From positions 1 through 5,344 of the forward strand of contig CAMPKL010000295.1 in assembly GCA_946887065.1 (NCBI GenBank): DNA of 5,344 bases. Reading direction: 5' to 3'. Under the pieces are notes generated by a model. That model worked only from the letters and a program-made list of their open reading frames with translations. It was not told the DNA's origin and searched no databases. The position numbers and the translations under genes were made by a program. The DNA is from an uncultured Bryobacterales bacterium (GTDB lineage: Bacteria; Acidobacteriota; Terriglobia; Bryobacterales; UBA6623). The number at the start of each line of letters is the position of its first letter. Position 1 is the stretch's first letter. Below are positions 1-5,344 of this stretch, in pieces.

Positions 1-348
1 GGCGGCGACTTCATCACGTTTCATTTGAAGGGGAGCGAGACGCTACAGGTCGATACCGGGTGCATTGTCGCCTTCGACGACAGCGTGAACTACGACGTGC
101 AGTTCGCCGGCGGCATCGCTACCGGCATCTTCGGCGGCGAGGGCGTCTTCTTGGCGACGCTCACCGGACCCGGCAAGGTCATCATCCAAACCATGACCCT
201 CTCGAAGTTGCGTCGGCAACTTGGCGGCGGTCTCGGGGCCAAGAGCGGCGGCGGAGAGGCTAGCGGATTAGGAACGCTGACTCAGTTCCTGGGCAGCAAC
301 GACGGAGTCGGGCCCGTCGGGTCGCCATCCGCCCAATCTTCGCCGTAG
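1..348 (+). CDS. AIM24 / TIGR00266 family protein, C-terminal part (5' end outside window)
   Basis: The reading frame is open from base 1 and ends at TAG 346-348, giving 115 residues of a protein whose N-terminal half lies upstream. What is visible fits the AIM24/TIGR00266 beta-rich fold: a VDTGCIVAFD strand (about residues 18-27), a glycine-rich GGIATGIFGGEG segment (about 37-48), then FLATLTGPGKVIIQ (about 50-63), the usual closing signature of the family. Full-length members are commonly a little over 200 residues, so roughly half is missing. The last 45 residues or so are rich in Gly and Ser, look low in complexity and are probably poorly conserved; the final 67 bp overlap the convergent SET gene. 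The family is named after a yeast mitochondrial protein, and the bacterial role is not established, so I give no function. Family assignment is fairly sure; no regulatory signal is visible because the start is absent. Confidence 0.85.
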   Translation, partial: GGDFITFHLKGSETLQVDTGCIVAFDDSVNYDVQFAGGIATGIFGGEGVFLATLTGPGKVIIQTMTLSKLRRQLGGGLGAKSGGGEASGLGTLTQFLGSNDGVGPVGSPSAQSSP

Positions 349-659
349 TGAATCGTGATCTCCTCGCCGCGCTCAATATCGCGTAGGGCGAAGAGTTCGG
401 TTCCGTTCAGTTCAGTGTTGGGCGTTGGGCTGTGATTGAGATAGCGCAAGACATTGCTGCCGTCCACTCCGGCCCACTTGCCGTCGTCGTCTTCAATCCA
501 TAAGACGTAGCGCCCGTCTTCTTCGGCCGGCGGGCCGACGTAGGCGCCGATGTAACTCTCGGTGGGAATGAAGGCCTGCGCAAACAGACCGAACCCGTGA
601 ATTCGGCTTGGCCGAACCGAGACCCAATCCAGGCGGACACGTTCGATGGGGTCGACCAC
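282..659 (-). CDS. Small SET-domain protein (putative protein-lysine N-methyltransferase)
   Basis: This 125-residue protein is little more than a SET domain, the fold that transfers methyl groups from S-adenosylmethionine to lysine. Motifs appear in the correct order: SRIHGFGLFA (residues 18-27, the GxG cofactor loop), YIGAYVG (36-42), NVLRYLNHSPTPNTE (69-83, the RFINHSCxPN-type pseudoknot motif with Cys replaced by Pro), and ALRDIERGEEITIHYGEDW (91-109), where Y105 is the expected catalytic tyrosine. No pre-SET or post-SET cysteine cluster is present, as in other short bacterial members. The start is GTG at 657-659; I see no alternative start that keeps the GxG loop, and no good Shine-Dalgarno precedes it. 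The last 22 residues, after the SET core, overlap the 3' end of the convergent AIM24-type gene. It lies 61 bp downstream of the aldolase gene, beyond a hairpin. The substrate is unknown; ribosomal or other cellular proteins are possible, but nothing here shows which. Confidence 0.85.
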   Translation of the reverse strand: MVDPIERVRLDWVSVRPSRIHGFGLFAQAFIPTESYIGAYVGPPAEEDGRYVLWIEDDDGKWAGVDGSNVLRYLNHSPTPNTELNGTELFALRDIERGEEITIHYGEDWADGDPTGPTPSLLPRN

Positions 660-682
660 GGTTCTTTGCGGGCTAACAAGGA

Positions 683-720
683 TTGCGAGGCGGGCCGCGA
701 AAGGACCCGCCTCCGCGCAA
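683..720 (-). terminator. Imperfect hairpin between aldolase and SET genes (possible terminator or attenuator)
   Basis: An inverted repeat pairs GAGGCGGG (687-694) with CCCGCCTC (706-713) around an 11-nt loop. The stem extends by TTGC (683-686) pairing with GCAA (717-720), with a 3-nt bulge at 714-716. It begins directly after the aldolase stop codon (721-723, minus strand), the right place for a terminator. No clear run of T follows on the minus strand, so it may instead be a weak terminator, an RNA-stabilising stem or an attenuator ahead of the SET gene. The pairing is seen directly; the role is inferred. Confidence 0.45.
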
Positions 721-1749
721 CTATCCGGCGAGCGCGTCAGGCGAATCCGCGCCGTAGAAGCGATACCAAGGAGCGCACTTCGACAGACAACCGTTCACGG
801 CATTGATGTTCTTGACGCCTTCGTCCTCCAGCCATTCCGTTAGGGCCTCGACGCCTCTCTCGGCGTAAACGGGGATACCGTCTTTCCAAGTTGCGCGGCC
901 GCATAGAACGCCGGAGTAGGCGACGCCCGCTTCGGTCGCCCAATTGAGCGCTTCGGTGAACTCCGGATTGCTGACGCCGGCGCTTAAGTAAATGAACGGA
1001 CGGCGAGCGACTTCGGCCGCGGCGCGGAAGTGCTCCAGCACCTCGGTCTTGTCGTAAGCCTTTTCGCCCTTGTAGGCCAACGCGCCTTCCGCATAGGTCA
1101 AGTTGATCGGGATCTCAACCTTGAGTACGTCGACGTTGTAGCGATCCTTGGAAAACTCGCGCATCGATTCGATCACGACTTGCGGCTTCTTCTTGGCATA
1201 TTCGAGGCTCTTCTCGCTGCCGCCCTTCTCGTCATAGCCCACGAACTCCAAGAACAGCGGAACGCCGTTGGATTGGCACTCGTCGCCGATGCGCTCGATG
1301 AAAGCATGCTTCTCGTCGTTGCCTTCCTTCGTCTCAAAAGGCGTGTAGTAGATCAGCACCTTGATCGCGTTCGCGCCCGCTTCCTTAAGCCGGCGAACGG
1401 ACATATCCGGCAACAGGTCGGCCTGCCGCCCGGGCCGTGTGTTGTCGTAACCGCTCTGCTCGTAGCTGAGCAACAGTCCGGCATTCTTGTCGCGCGCTTC
1501 AGCGGCAGGCATGCCCCATTGCGGGTCGAGCAGGATGGCGCTGGCGTGCGGGGTCAGAACCTTCGATACGGCCGTTTTGAACTCGACCATCATTTCGTCG
1601 GTTACGGCGTCGGGGCTGATACCTTTGCCGGCGGCGACGGATTTTTGCAAAGAACCGCGCTGGTCCATGGCCGCGGCGGAAATAACGCCGCGCTCATTGG
1701 ACAGAGCCTTCATATGCTTGATCTTTTCTTTGGAAATTTTCACGCTCAT
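721..1749 (-). CDS. lacD: LacD-type class I aldolase (tagatose/fructose 1,6-bisphosphate aldolase family)
   Basis: This 342-residue cytosolic enzyme belongs to the Schiff-base LacD family, which cleaves tagatose 1,6-bisphosphate (and related ketose bisphosphates) into glyceraldehyde 3-phosphate and dihydroxyacetone phosphate. Length is close to the usual 325-340. Active-site elements in order: AMDQRGS with D29, AIKVLIYY with K130, LEF with E168, VDVLKVEIP with K210 as the Schiff-base lysine, YLSAGVS with S256, and a C-terminal phosphate-binding segment GVLCGRATWKDG (280-291). The D29-K130-E168-K210-S256 spacing matches that known from Gram-positive LacD enzymes. The start is ATG 1747-1749, preceded by a weak purine stretch (ACGAGA). 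No lacA, lacB, lacC or sugar transporter is nearby, so a lactose/galactose 6-phosphate route is not supported here; it may serve as a general FBP/tagatose-BP aldolase. It lies 86 bp downstream of ribF on the same strand. Family assignment is firm; the exact substrate is not. Confidence 0.93.
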   Translation of the reverse strand: MSVKISKEKIKHMKALSNERGVISAAAMDQRGSLQKSVAAGKGISPDAVTDEMMVEFKTAVSKVLTPHASAILLDPQWGMPAAEARDKNAGLLLSYEQSGYDNTRPGRQADLLPDMSVRRLKEAGANAIKVLIYYTPFETKEGNDEKHAFIERIGDECQSNGVPLFLEFVGYDEKGGSEKSLEYAKKKPQVVIESMREFSKDRYNVDVLKVEIPINLTYAEGALAYKGEKAYDKTEVLEHFRAAAEVARRPFIYLSAGVSNPEFTEALNWATEAGVAYSGVLCGRATWKDGIPVYAERGVEALTEWLEDEGVKNINAVNGCLSKCAPWYRFYGADSPDALAG

Positions 1750-1835
1750 TGGATCTCGTTTTCTACTCCGGTGGGTTCGTCACTGAGCGCTTGTTGCCGC
1801 GCAGGACGGAAAATCTTATGGACTATGGTCGTCGC
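1750..1835 (-). other. 86-bp ribF-aldolase spacer, no clear terminator
   Basis: No stable hairpin followed by a T tract is apparent between the ribF stop and the aldolase start, so read-through from ribF is possible. Read on the minus strand, a TAAGAT hexamer (1813-1818) lies 15 nt downstream of TTGAGC (1834-1839), a poor sigma-70-like pair. An internal promoter for the aldolase is therefore possible but weakly supported. Confidence 0.25.
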
Positions 1836-2795
1836 TCAAACTCTGTGCGCCCGGATCTTATCGCGCAGCCGAAAATAACGTTCGCTCGCTGCAATATCCC
1901 GATAGATCTGTTCACGCAACTCTTCGGAGGACTCAAACGACCGCTCATCTCTCAATCGCCGCAAGAAGCTGACTCCGATCGCCGCCGGCGACGAGCCTCC
2001 CAGCGGTTCGAGCAAATGAGTCTCGACCACTCGATCGCCGTCGCCGAATGTTGGTCTCACGCCGACGTTCGTCACGGACCGCCAACGCCGCGGTGCGGAT
2101 AGCTCGCGCGTCTCGCTTATGTAGACGCCGTTCGCCGGCCACAGATCCGCTCGCGGGCTCAGGTTGAGAGTCGGAGCCGTGCTCTTGGAGCCGATTCCCC
2201 GTCCCGGGACAACCTCGCCCGCCAACTCGAACGGCCTGCCCAACAACCGCCGCGCAACGTCGGTGCGGCCAGCGGCGACAGCGGCGCGAATCCGCGAACT
2301 GCTTACCGTTTGGCCTCCCATGCGAAGCGGGCCGACCGCCTCCGTCACGAAGCCAAAGCGCCGTCCAAGCTCCTCCAGGGTATCAATATCGCCCGCATGC
2401 CGGTGCCCGAAGCGGAAGTTTTGACCCACGACGACGCAGGCGCACCGCAAGCCCAGCACCAACACCTGCTCCACGAACTCTTCGGGCGACTGCTTCGAGA
2501 ACTCGGCGGTGAAGGGCAGAACGACCATCGCGTCGACCCCCAAACTCTCCAACACTTCGCGGCGCTGCTCGATCGTCGTCATCAGTCGCGGCGCCCGCTC
2601 CGGCGCGACGACCTGCAACGGGTGCGGATCAAAAGTTAGGGTCGCCGCCCGCCATCCGTGCCGCTGCGCCAAACGTTTTGCGAGTTCCAGTATCTTTCTG
2701 TGTCCGCAATGGACGCCGTCAAAGTTGCCGATCGTCACGACGCTCGGTCCGAAATCCGCGGGAATTTCTTCGAGGGACCGGTAGAGCTTAAGCAT
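1836..2795 (-). CDS. ribF: Bifunctional riboflavin kinase / FAD synthetase RibF
   Basis: RibF makes the flavin cofactors in the cytosol: it phosphorylates riboflavin to FMN with ATP, then adenylylates FMN to FAD. The 319-residue length is typical. The N-terminal nucleotidyltransferase (FAD synthetase) domain shows TIGNFDGVHCGH (21-32, the HxGH-like nucleotide motif), TFDPHP (54-59), VVVGQNFRFGHRHAGD (121-136) and the closing SSSRIR (165-170). The C-terminal flavokinase domain shows GRGIGSKSTAPTLNL (198-212), VTNVGVRPTFG (241-251), the catalytic-type glutamate E258 in VVETH, and a final helix with FLRRLRDERSF (277-287). The usual PTAN of the kinase motif reads PTLN here, and the loop before it is SKSTA rather than a GF pair; the key Thr209 and Asn211 are kept. 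ATG 2793-2795 lies inside the end of the upstream phosphodiesterase gene (8-bp overlap, ATGCTTAA), which suggests translational coupling. No FMN riboswitch is seen. Confidence 0.97.
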   Translation of the reverse strand: MLKLYRSLEEIPADFGPSVVTIGNFDGVHCGHRKILELAKRLAQRHGWRAATLTFDPHPLQVVAPERAPRLMTTIEQRREVLESLGVDAMVVLPFTAEFSKQSPEEFVEQVLVLGLRCACVVVGQNFRFGHRHAGDIDTLEELGRRFGFVTEAVGPLRMGGQTVSSSRIRAAVAAGRTDVARRLLGRPFELAGEVVPGRGIGSKSTAPTLNLSPRADLWPANGVYISETRELSAPRRWRSVTNVGVRPTFGDGDRVVETHLLEPLGGSSPAAIGVSFLRRLRDERSFESSEELREQIYRDIAASERYFRLRDKIRAHRV

Positions 2796-3603
2796 GAAGT
2801 CCGGTTCCCGCGATCTCGATCGACAGACCGTCGTAGGCCAGCCCGACGCCTGCAGGCAGTGCCGCGCTGACGGCGGCGTGGGAAAGATCGTGGCAGATGT
2901 GCGTGAAGTAAGCTTGCTTCGGCCGCAGCCTCTCGACCCAACCTAGAGCCTGTCCCACCGTGGAATGCGACGGGTGCGGCTCCCAGCGCAGCGCGTCCAA
3001 GAACAACAAATCGAGATCTTCCAGCAGAGGCAACGAGGAGTCCGGGATATCGCTATGGTCGGTTAAGTACGCCGCCCGGCCGAATCGAAAACCGATGATC
3101 TGCGTCTTGCCGTGCCAGATGGGTACGGGCGTGAAGTCCAATCCGTGAAGCCGGACCGATTCGGACTCAATGCAATGCGCCGTCACGCGCGGCAGGCCGC
3201 CCGGGTGCGTTGCGGCCTCGATGAATGCGTACGGGAAAGCGCGCTCTAAAGCGTCAATCGTCGCCGCCATGCCAAAAACGGGAATCCTTTCCCGCCGTCC
3301 ATAGTTGAACGGCCGCACATCGTCGAGACCCATGATGTGGTCGGCGTGCGAGTGGGTGTAAAGGATCGCGTCGAGGTCAGTGAATCCGGCCGCTAAGGCT
3401 TGTTGGCGAAAGTCCGGCGTGGTGTCCACGACCACGTTCCTTTCGCGGCCTCCCGCCGGATAGCTGATCAATATCGAAGGCCGCAGCCGGCGGTCCCGCG
3501 GATCCTCCGAGTGACACACCGCACAGGGGCAGCCGATCGTCGGGACGCCGACGCTCGTTCCCGAACCGAGAACGGTGATGCGAATGGGACCGGGAACCGC
3601 CAC
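2788..3603 (-). CDS. PhnP-like MBL-fold metallohydrolase (putative cyclic phosphodiesterase)
   Basis: This is a metallo-beta-lactamase-fold hydrolase of the PhnP type. E. coli PhnP opens ribose cyclic phosphates using two Mn ions plus a structural Zn. With the GTG start (271 residues), the Zn ligands are C25, C27 and C30 (GCPCAVC) plus H238. The metal site is THSHADH (H84, H86, D88, H89), H164 in WHG, D182 in LTD and H235 in THICH. H213 falls where the catalytic histidine is expected. These spacings closely match PhnP. GSGTSVGVPT (13-22) is the typical first strand and loop. I chose GTG 3601-3603 because GAGG precedes it at 5 nt; TTG 3625-3627 would add 8 residues but has no ribosome binding site. 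No phosphonate (phn) genes are in the window, so a C-P lyase role is unsupported. It heads the minus-strand gene run and overlaps ribF by 8 bp. Fold and subfamily are firm; the substrate is unknown. Confidence 0.9.
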   Translation of the reverse strand: MAVPGPIRITVLGSGTSVGVPTIGCPCAVCHSEDPRDRRLRPSILISYPAGGRERNVVVDTTPDFRQQALAAGFTDLDAILYTHSHADHIMGLDDVRPFNYGRRERIPVFGMAATIDALERAFPYAFIEAATHPGGLPRVTAHCIESESVRLHGLDFTPVPIWHGKTQIIGFRFGRAAYLTDHSDIPDSSLPLLEDLDLLFLDALRWEPHPSHSTVGQALGWVERLRPKQAYFTHICHDLSHAAVSAALPAGVGLAYDGLSIEIAGTGLHA

Positions 3604-3732
3604 GGGGGCCTCGAACCTATCTTGCAACAGACCGCGCTGACCGATCCAGAATCGACTTGCCCCAGCGGATTCGGCTGGCGCGGTAGGTTATGCTAACGAG
3701 TGCCTTTTCCAGCCGCTTCGACGACATCCGCC
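3604..3732. promoter_or_regulatory. Divergent intergenic region between the MBL/ribF run and the S55-like gene
   Basis: The two genes flanking this 129-bp region (105 bp with the longer MBL start) point away from each other, so promoters for both must lie here or in the adjoining coding edges. A TATGCT hexamer (3689-3694, plus strand) is the best -10-like element, 38 nt before the S55-like ATG, but no good -35 is found at the normal distance. It sits in a short dyad, GTTA-TGC-TAAC (3687-3697), whose minus-strand reading contains TAGCAT, so one element might serve both directions. No hairpin typical of a riboswitch is visible. Confidence 0.35.
3609..3612 (-). promoter_or_regulatory. Ribosome binding site favouring the GTG 3603 start
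   Basis: GAGG on the minus strand lies 5 nt upstream of GTG 3601-3603. The competing TTG at 3625-3627 is preceded by GCGCGGTCTG, with no purine-rich site. The shorter protein also begins closer to the first conserved strand (IRITVLGSG), as is usual in this family. Confidence 0.5.
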
Positions 3733-5344
3733 ATGCGCCTAACTCGACTATTCTTCCTCTGCATTGTTGCGGCCTGGCCAGTTCTCGCCCAGGAACAACA
3801 ACCTCCCCAAGCCGGACCCGTCGAGATCTTGCCGCTGGACCAAGTTCAAGCCGGCATGCAGGCTGTCGCTTGGACGACTTTCAGCGGGGTTACGGCGGAG
3901 CCGATTCCCGTGGAAATTCTCGGCGTCATGCGCAACGCCTTCGGCCCCCGCCAAGACGTCATCCTCGCCAAGCTGGGCGGCAAAGCCCAACGTACGAATG
4001 TCGCCGGCGGCATGAGCGGCAGCCCGGTCTATTACGAAGGCAAACTGCTCGGGGCTATCTCCCTGCGCTACAGCCAGTTTTCTCCCGACGCGATTGCCGG
4101 CATCACTCCGATTGAGAATATGCTCGAGATCGATGAGTTTGACGGTTCTCGCCCCGTCGCGTCCGAAACGCAGGATGGCGATCTTGCCCAAGCGATTTGG
4201 GGACTTCGCGATGCCGCCCTGCCGGGGATTGACGGTCAAGCAAGTCCCATCGCGACGCCGCTGTCTTTTTCCGGAGTTCACGCCGGGGTACTCGACGTGG
4301 TCGGCGGCTATTTTCGCTCGCAAGGCTATTCCGTCATGCAGGGCGGCGCCATGGCCGCTCGCAGCCTGGAAACAGTCGATCCAAGCGGAAAACTGAACCC
4401 CGGCGAGCCTATCTCCGTGGTGATGATGTCGGGCGACATGTCCGCTACAGGCCTGGGGACGGTTACTTACAACGACGGCAAGAAGATCCTCGCGTTCGGC
4501 CATCCCATGTTTAACTCGGGCCGCCTGGAGGCCCCGATCGCCACGGCGGATGTGGTCCTCGTCTTGGCTTCTCAGCTCAACCCCGTCAAAATGGCCAATG
4601 CCGATTCCATCGTCGGCGCTCTTAGACAGGATCGGCATTCCGGAATTCTCGGCGTACTCGGCGAGTCCGCTCCGATGACGCCGGTTCGCGTCAACGTGCG
4701 CACTTACGGCGACAACGATGACGTGCTGACCACCAAGCAGCTGAACTATAACGTCATCCAGAACGAGAAGCTCACGCCCCAACTCGTCGTCCTCGCCCTC
4801 TACAACTCGATGTTCGGAATGAACGAGTTCGCCGAAGAGTCGACTTTCCGGTTGAACGCCAAGGTGGACTTCGAGGGCGATCACGATTTCGAGTTCCGGA
4901 CTATGCTGAGCGACGCTCCCACGGCGCCGGCCCCTGCGCCGCTACTCATCGCCAGCGCATTCGGCAATCGTCTCTTCCGGGTTTTCAACAACACCCTGGA
5001 GTTGCCTTTGATGGAAAACATCGAGGTCGACGTAGATCTGCTGCCGAAGCGCCGCGTGATGGTGATCGACCAAGTCTGGGTCGATCGGCGCCGCGCGAGC
5101 CCGGGCGACGTGATCAACGGCAAAATCGTTTTGCAGCCCTATCGCGGCGGCCGCGTGGAGAAGGAGTTCAAGATTCGCGTTCCAGAAGGAGCGCCGAAAG
5201 GCCGGCTGGTTCTCGCCGTCGGCGATTCCTCGGCATACAACCAACGCCGGCTTGCGCTTGGCGCGCGCAATCAGACGCTGAGCCTGCCGGAGACGTTGTC
5301 CTTGCTTAACCAAGAACGCCGTAACGACGTGATCTATGTTGCGC
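3733..5344 (+). CDS. Secreted SpoIVB/S55-like serine peptidase-related protein (3' end outside window)
   Basis: The frame is open from ATG 3733-3735 to the window edge: 537 codons, no stop. A signal peptide is clear: MRLTR, a hydrophobic LFFLCIVAAW core, then cleavage after VLA (residue 19), so the protein is exported. The N-terminal part has FSGVTAEPIPVEILGV (50-65), then AGGMSGSPVYYEGKLLGA (91-108), the S55 nucleophile motif with S95 as likely catalytic serine. A second block, GLGTVTYNDGKKILAFGHPMF (240-260), carries H257 as the likely catalytic histidine, followed by DRHSGILGVLGE (300-311), also S55-like. D75 is a possible acid but is only a guess. From about 385 onward comes a beta-rich region (IDQVWVDRRRASPGDVINGK, 445-464) with no family I recognise. 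There is no PDZ domain of the SpoIVB type, and the Ser motif comes before the His motif. No Shine-Dalgarno is obvious. The substrate is unknown; it need not be an active peptidase. Confidence 0.85.
   Translation, partial: MRLTRLFFLCIVAAWPVLAQEQQPPQAGPVEILPLDQVQAGMQAVAWTTFSGVTAEPIPVEILGVMRNAFGPRQDVILAKLGGKAQRTNVAGGMSGSPVYYEGKLLGAISLRYSQFSPDAIAGITPIENMLEIDEFDGSRPVASETQDGDLAQAIWGLRDAALPGIDGQASPIATPLSFSGVHAGVLDVVGGYFRSQGYSVMQGGAMAARSLETVDPSGKLNPGEPISVVMMSGDMSATGLGTVTYNDGKKILAFGHPMFNSGRLEAPIATADVVLVLASQLNPVKMANADSIVGALRQDRHSGILGVLGESAPMTPVRVNVRTYGDNDDVLTTKQLNYNVIQNEKLTPQLVVLALYNSMFGMNEFAEESTFRLNAKVDFEGDHDFEFRTMLSDAPTAPAPAPLLIASAFGNRLFRVFNNTLELPLMENIEVDVDLLPKRRVMVIDQVWVDRRRASPGDVINGKIVLQPYRGGRVEKEFKIRVPEGAPKGRLVLAVGDSSAYNQRRLALGARNQTLSLPETLSLLNQERRNDVIYVA

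Noticed and set aside
407..679. A 90-codon minus-strand frame overlapping the SET gene
   Set aside because: The overlapping frame with SET motifs in correct order is clearly the real one; this one has no recognisable content.
1030..1878. A 282-codon open frame on the plus strand opposite the aldolase and the 3' end of ribF
   Set aside because: It runs antisense to a clearly conserved LacD-type enzyme and crosses a gene boundary, with a Leu/Val/Ala-rich composition and no motif. It is an artefact of codon bias.
3625..3627. TTG as start of the PhnP-like protein
   Set aside because: It extends the protein by 8 residues, but it has no Shine-Dalgarno and adds nothing conserved; GTG 3601-3603 has GAGG at 5 nt. 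It remains possible.
3628..3732. FMN riboswitch or other structured leader ahead of the MBL-ribF genes
   Set aside because: The leader is only about 100-130 bp and I could not find the conserved helices or core of the FMN aptamer; these genes concern FMN/FAD formation rather than riboflavin synthesis or uptake.
3748..4884. A 378-codon open frame on the minus strand inside the S55-like gene
   Set aside because: Its translation shows no recognisable domain and is rich in His, Arg and Gly, typical of the antisense of a GC-rich gene. The plus-strand frame has a signal peptide and conserved motifs, so this is a shadow.
1..5344. Mobile elements, CRISPR arrays, toxin-antitoxin or phage-defence genes
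   Set aside because: No direct-repeat array, terminal inverted repeats, transposase or integrase motif, or small paired genes were seen; all space is taken by conserved genes and short spacers.

Overview
The window (about 60% GC by eye) is chromosomal, protein-coding DNA from a Gram-negative-type bacterium. The S55-like secreted protein, the AIM24/TIGR00266-type protein, the small stand-alone SET protein and the style of the RibF kinase motif together suggest Acidobacteriota (possibly the Bryobacterales/Solibacterales side). This is an inference from family content; no rRNA or marker gene is present. I see no mobile element, CRISPR array, tRNA or rRNA, and no sign of recent transfer.

Layout: (i) 1-348, plus strand, the C-terminal half of an AIM24/TIGR00266-type protein that begins outside the window. 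(ii) 282-659, minus strand, a 125-residue SET-domain protein whose 3' end overlaps the first gene tail to tail by 67 bp. (iii) 660-720, a short spacer with a strong imperfect hairpin. (iv) 721-1749, minus strand, a class I LacD-type aldolase with all expected active-site residues. (v) 1836-2795, minus strand, RibF, the bifunctional riboflavin kinase/FAD synthetase. (vi) 2788-3603 (or 3627), minus strand, a PhnP-like metallo-beta-lactamase-fold phosphodiesterase that overlaps ribF by 8 bp. (vii) about 3604-3732, a divergent intergenic region. (viii) 3733 to the end, plus strand, a secreted protein related to SpoIVB/S55 serine peptidases, cut off by the window edge.

The four minus-strand genes read in the order phosphodiesterase, ribF, aldolase, SET. 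The first two are almost certainly co-transcribed and translationally coupled. The aldolase lies 86 bp further on with no visible terminator between, so it may share the transcript or have its own promoter. The SET gene is separated from the aldolase by the hairpin and may be only partly read through. Most of the window is ordinary core or housekeeping content. The points most worth a second look are the order of the catalytic motifs in the S55-like protein, the coupling of a cyclic-phosphodiesterase-type enzyme to FAD synthetase, and the bacterial SET protein with its antisense 3' overlap. I found no convincing evidence of a wholly new system.
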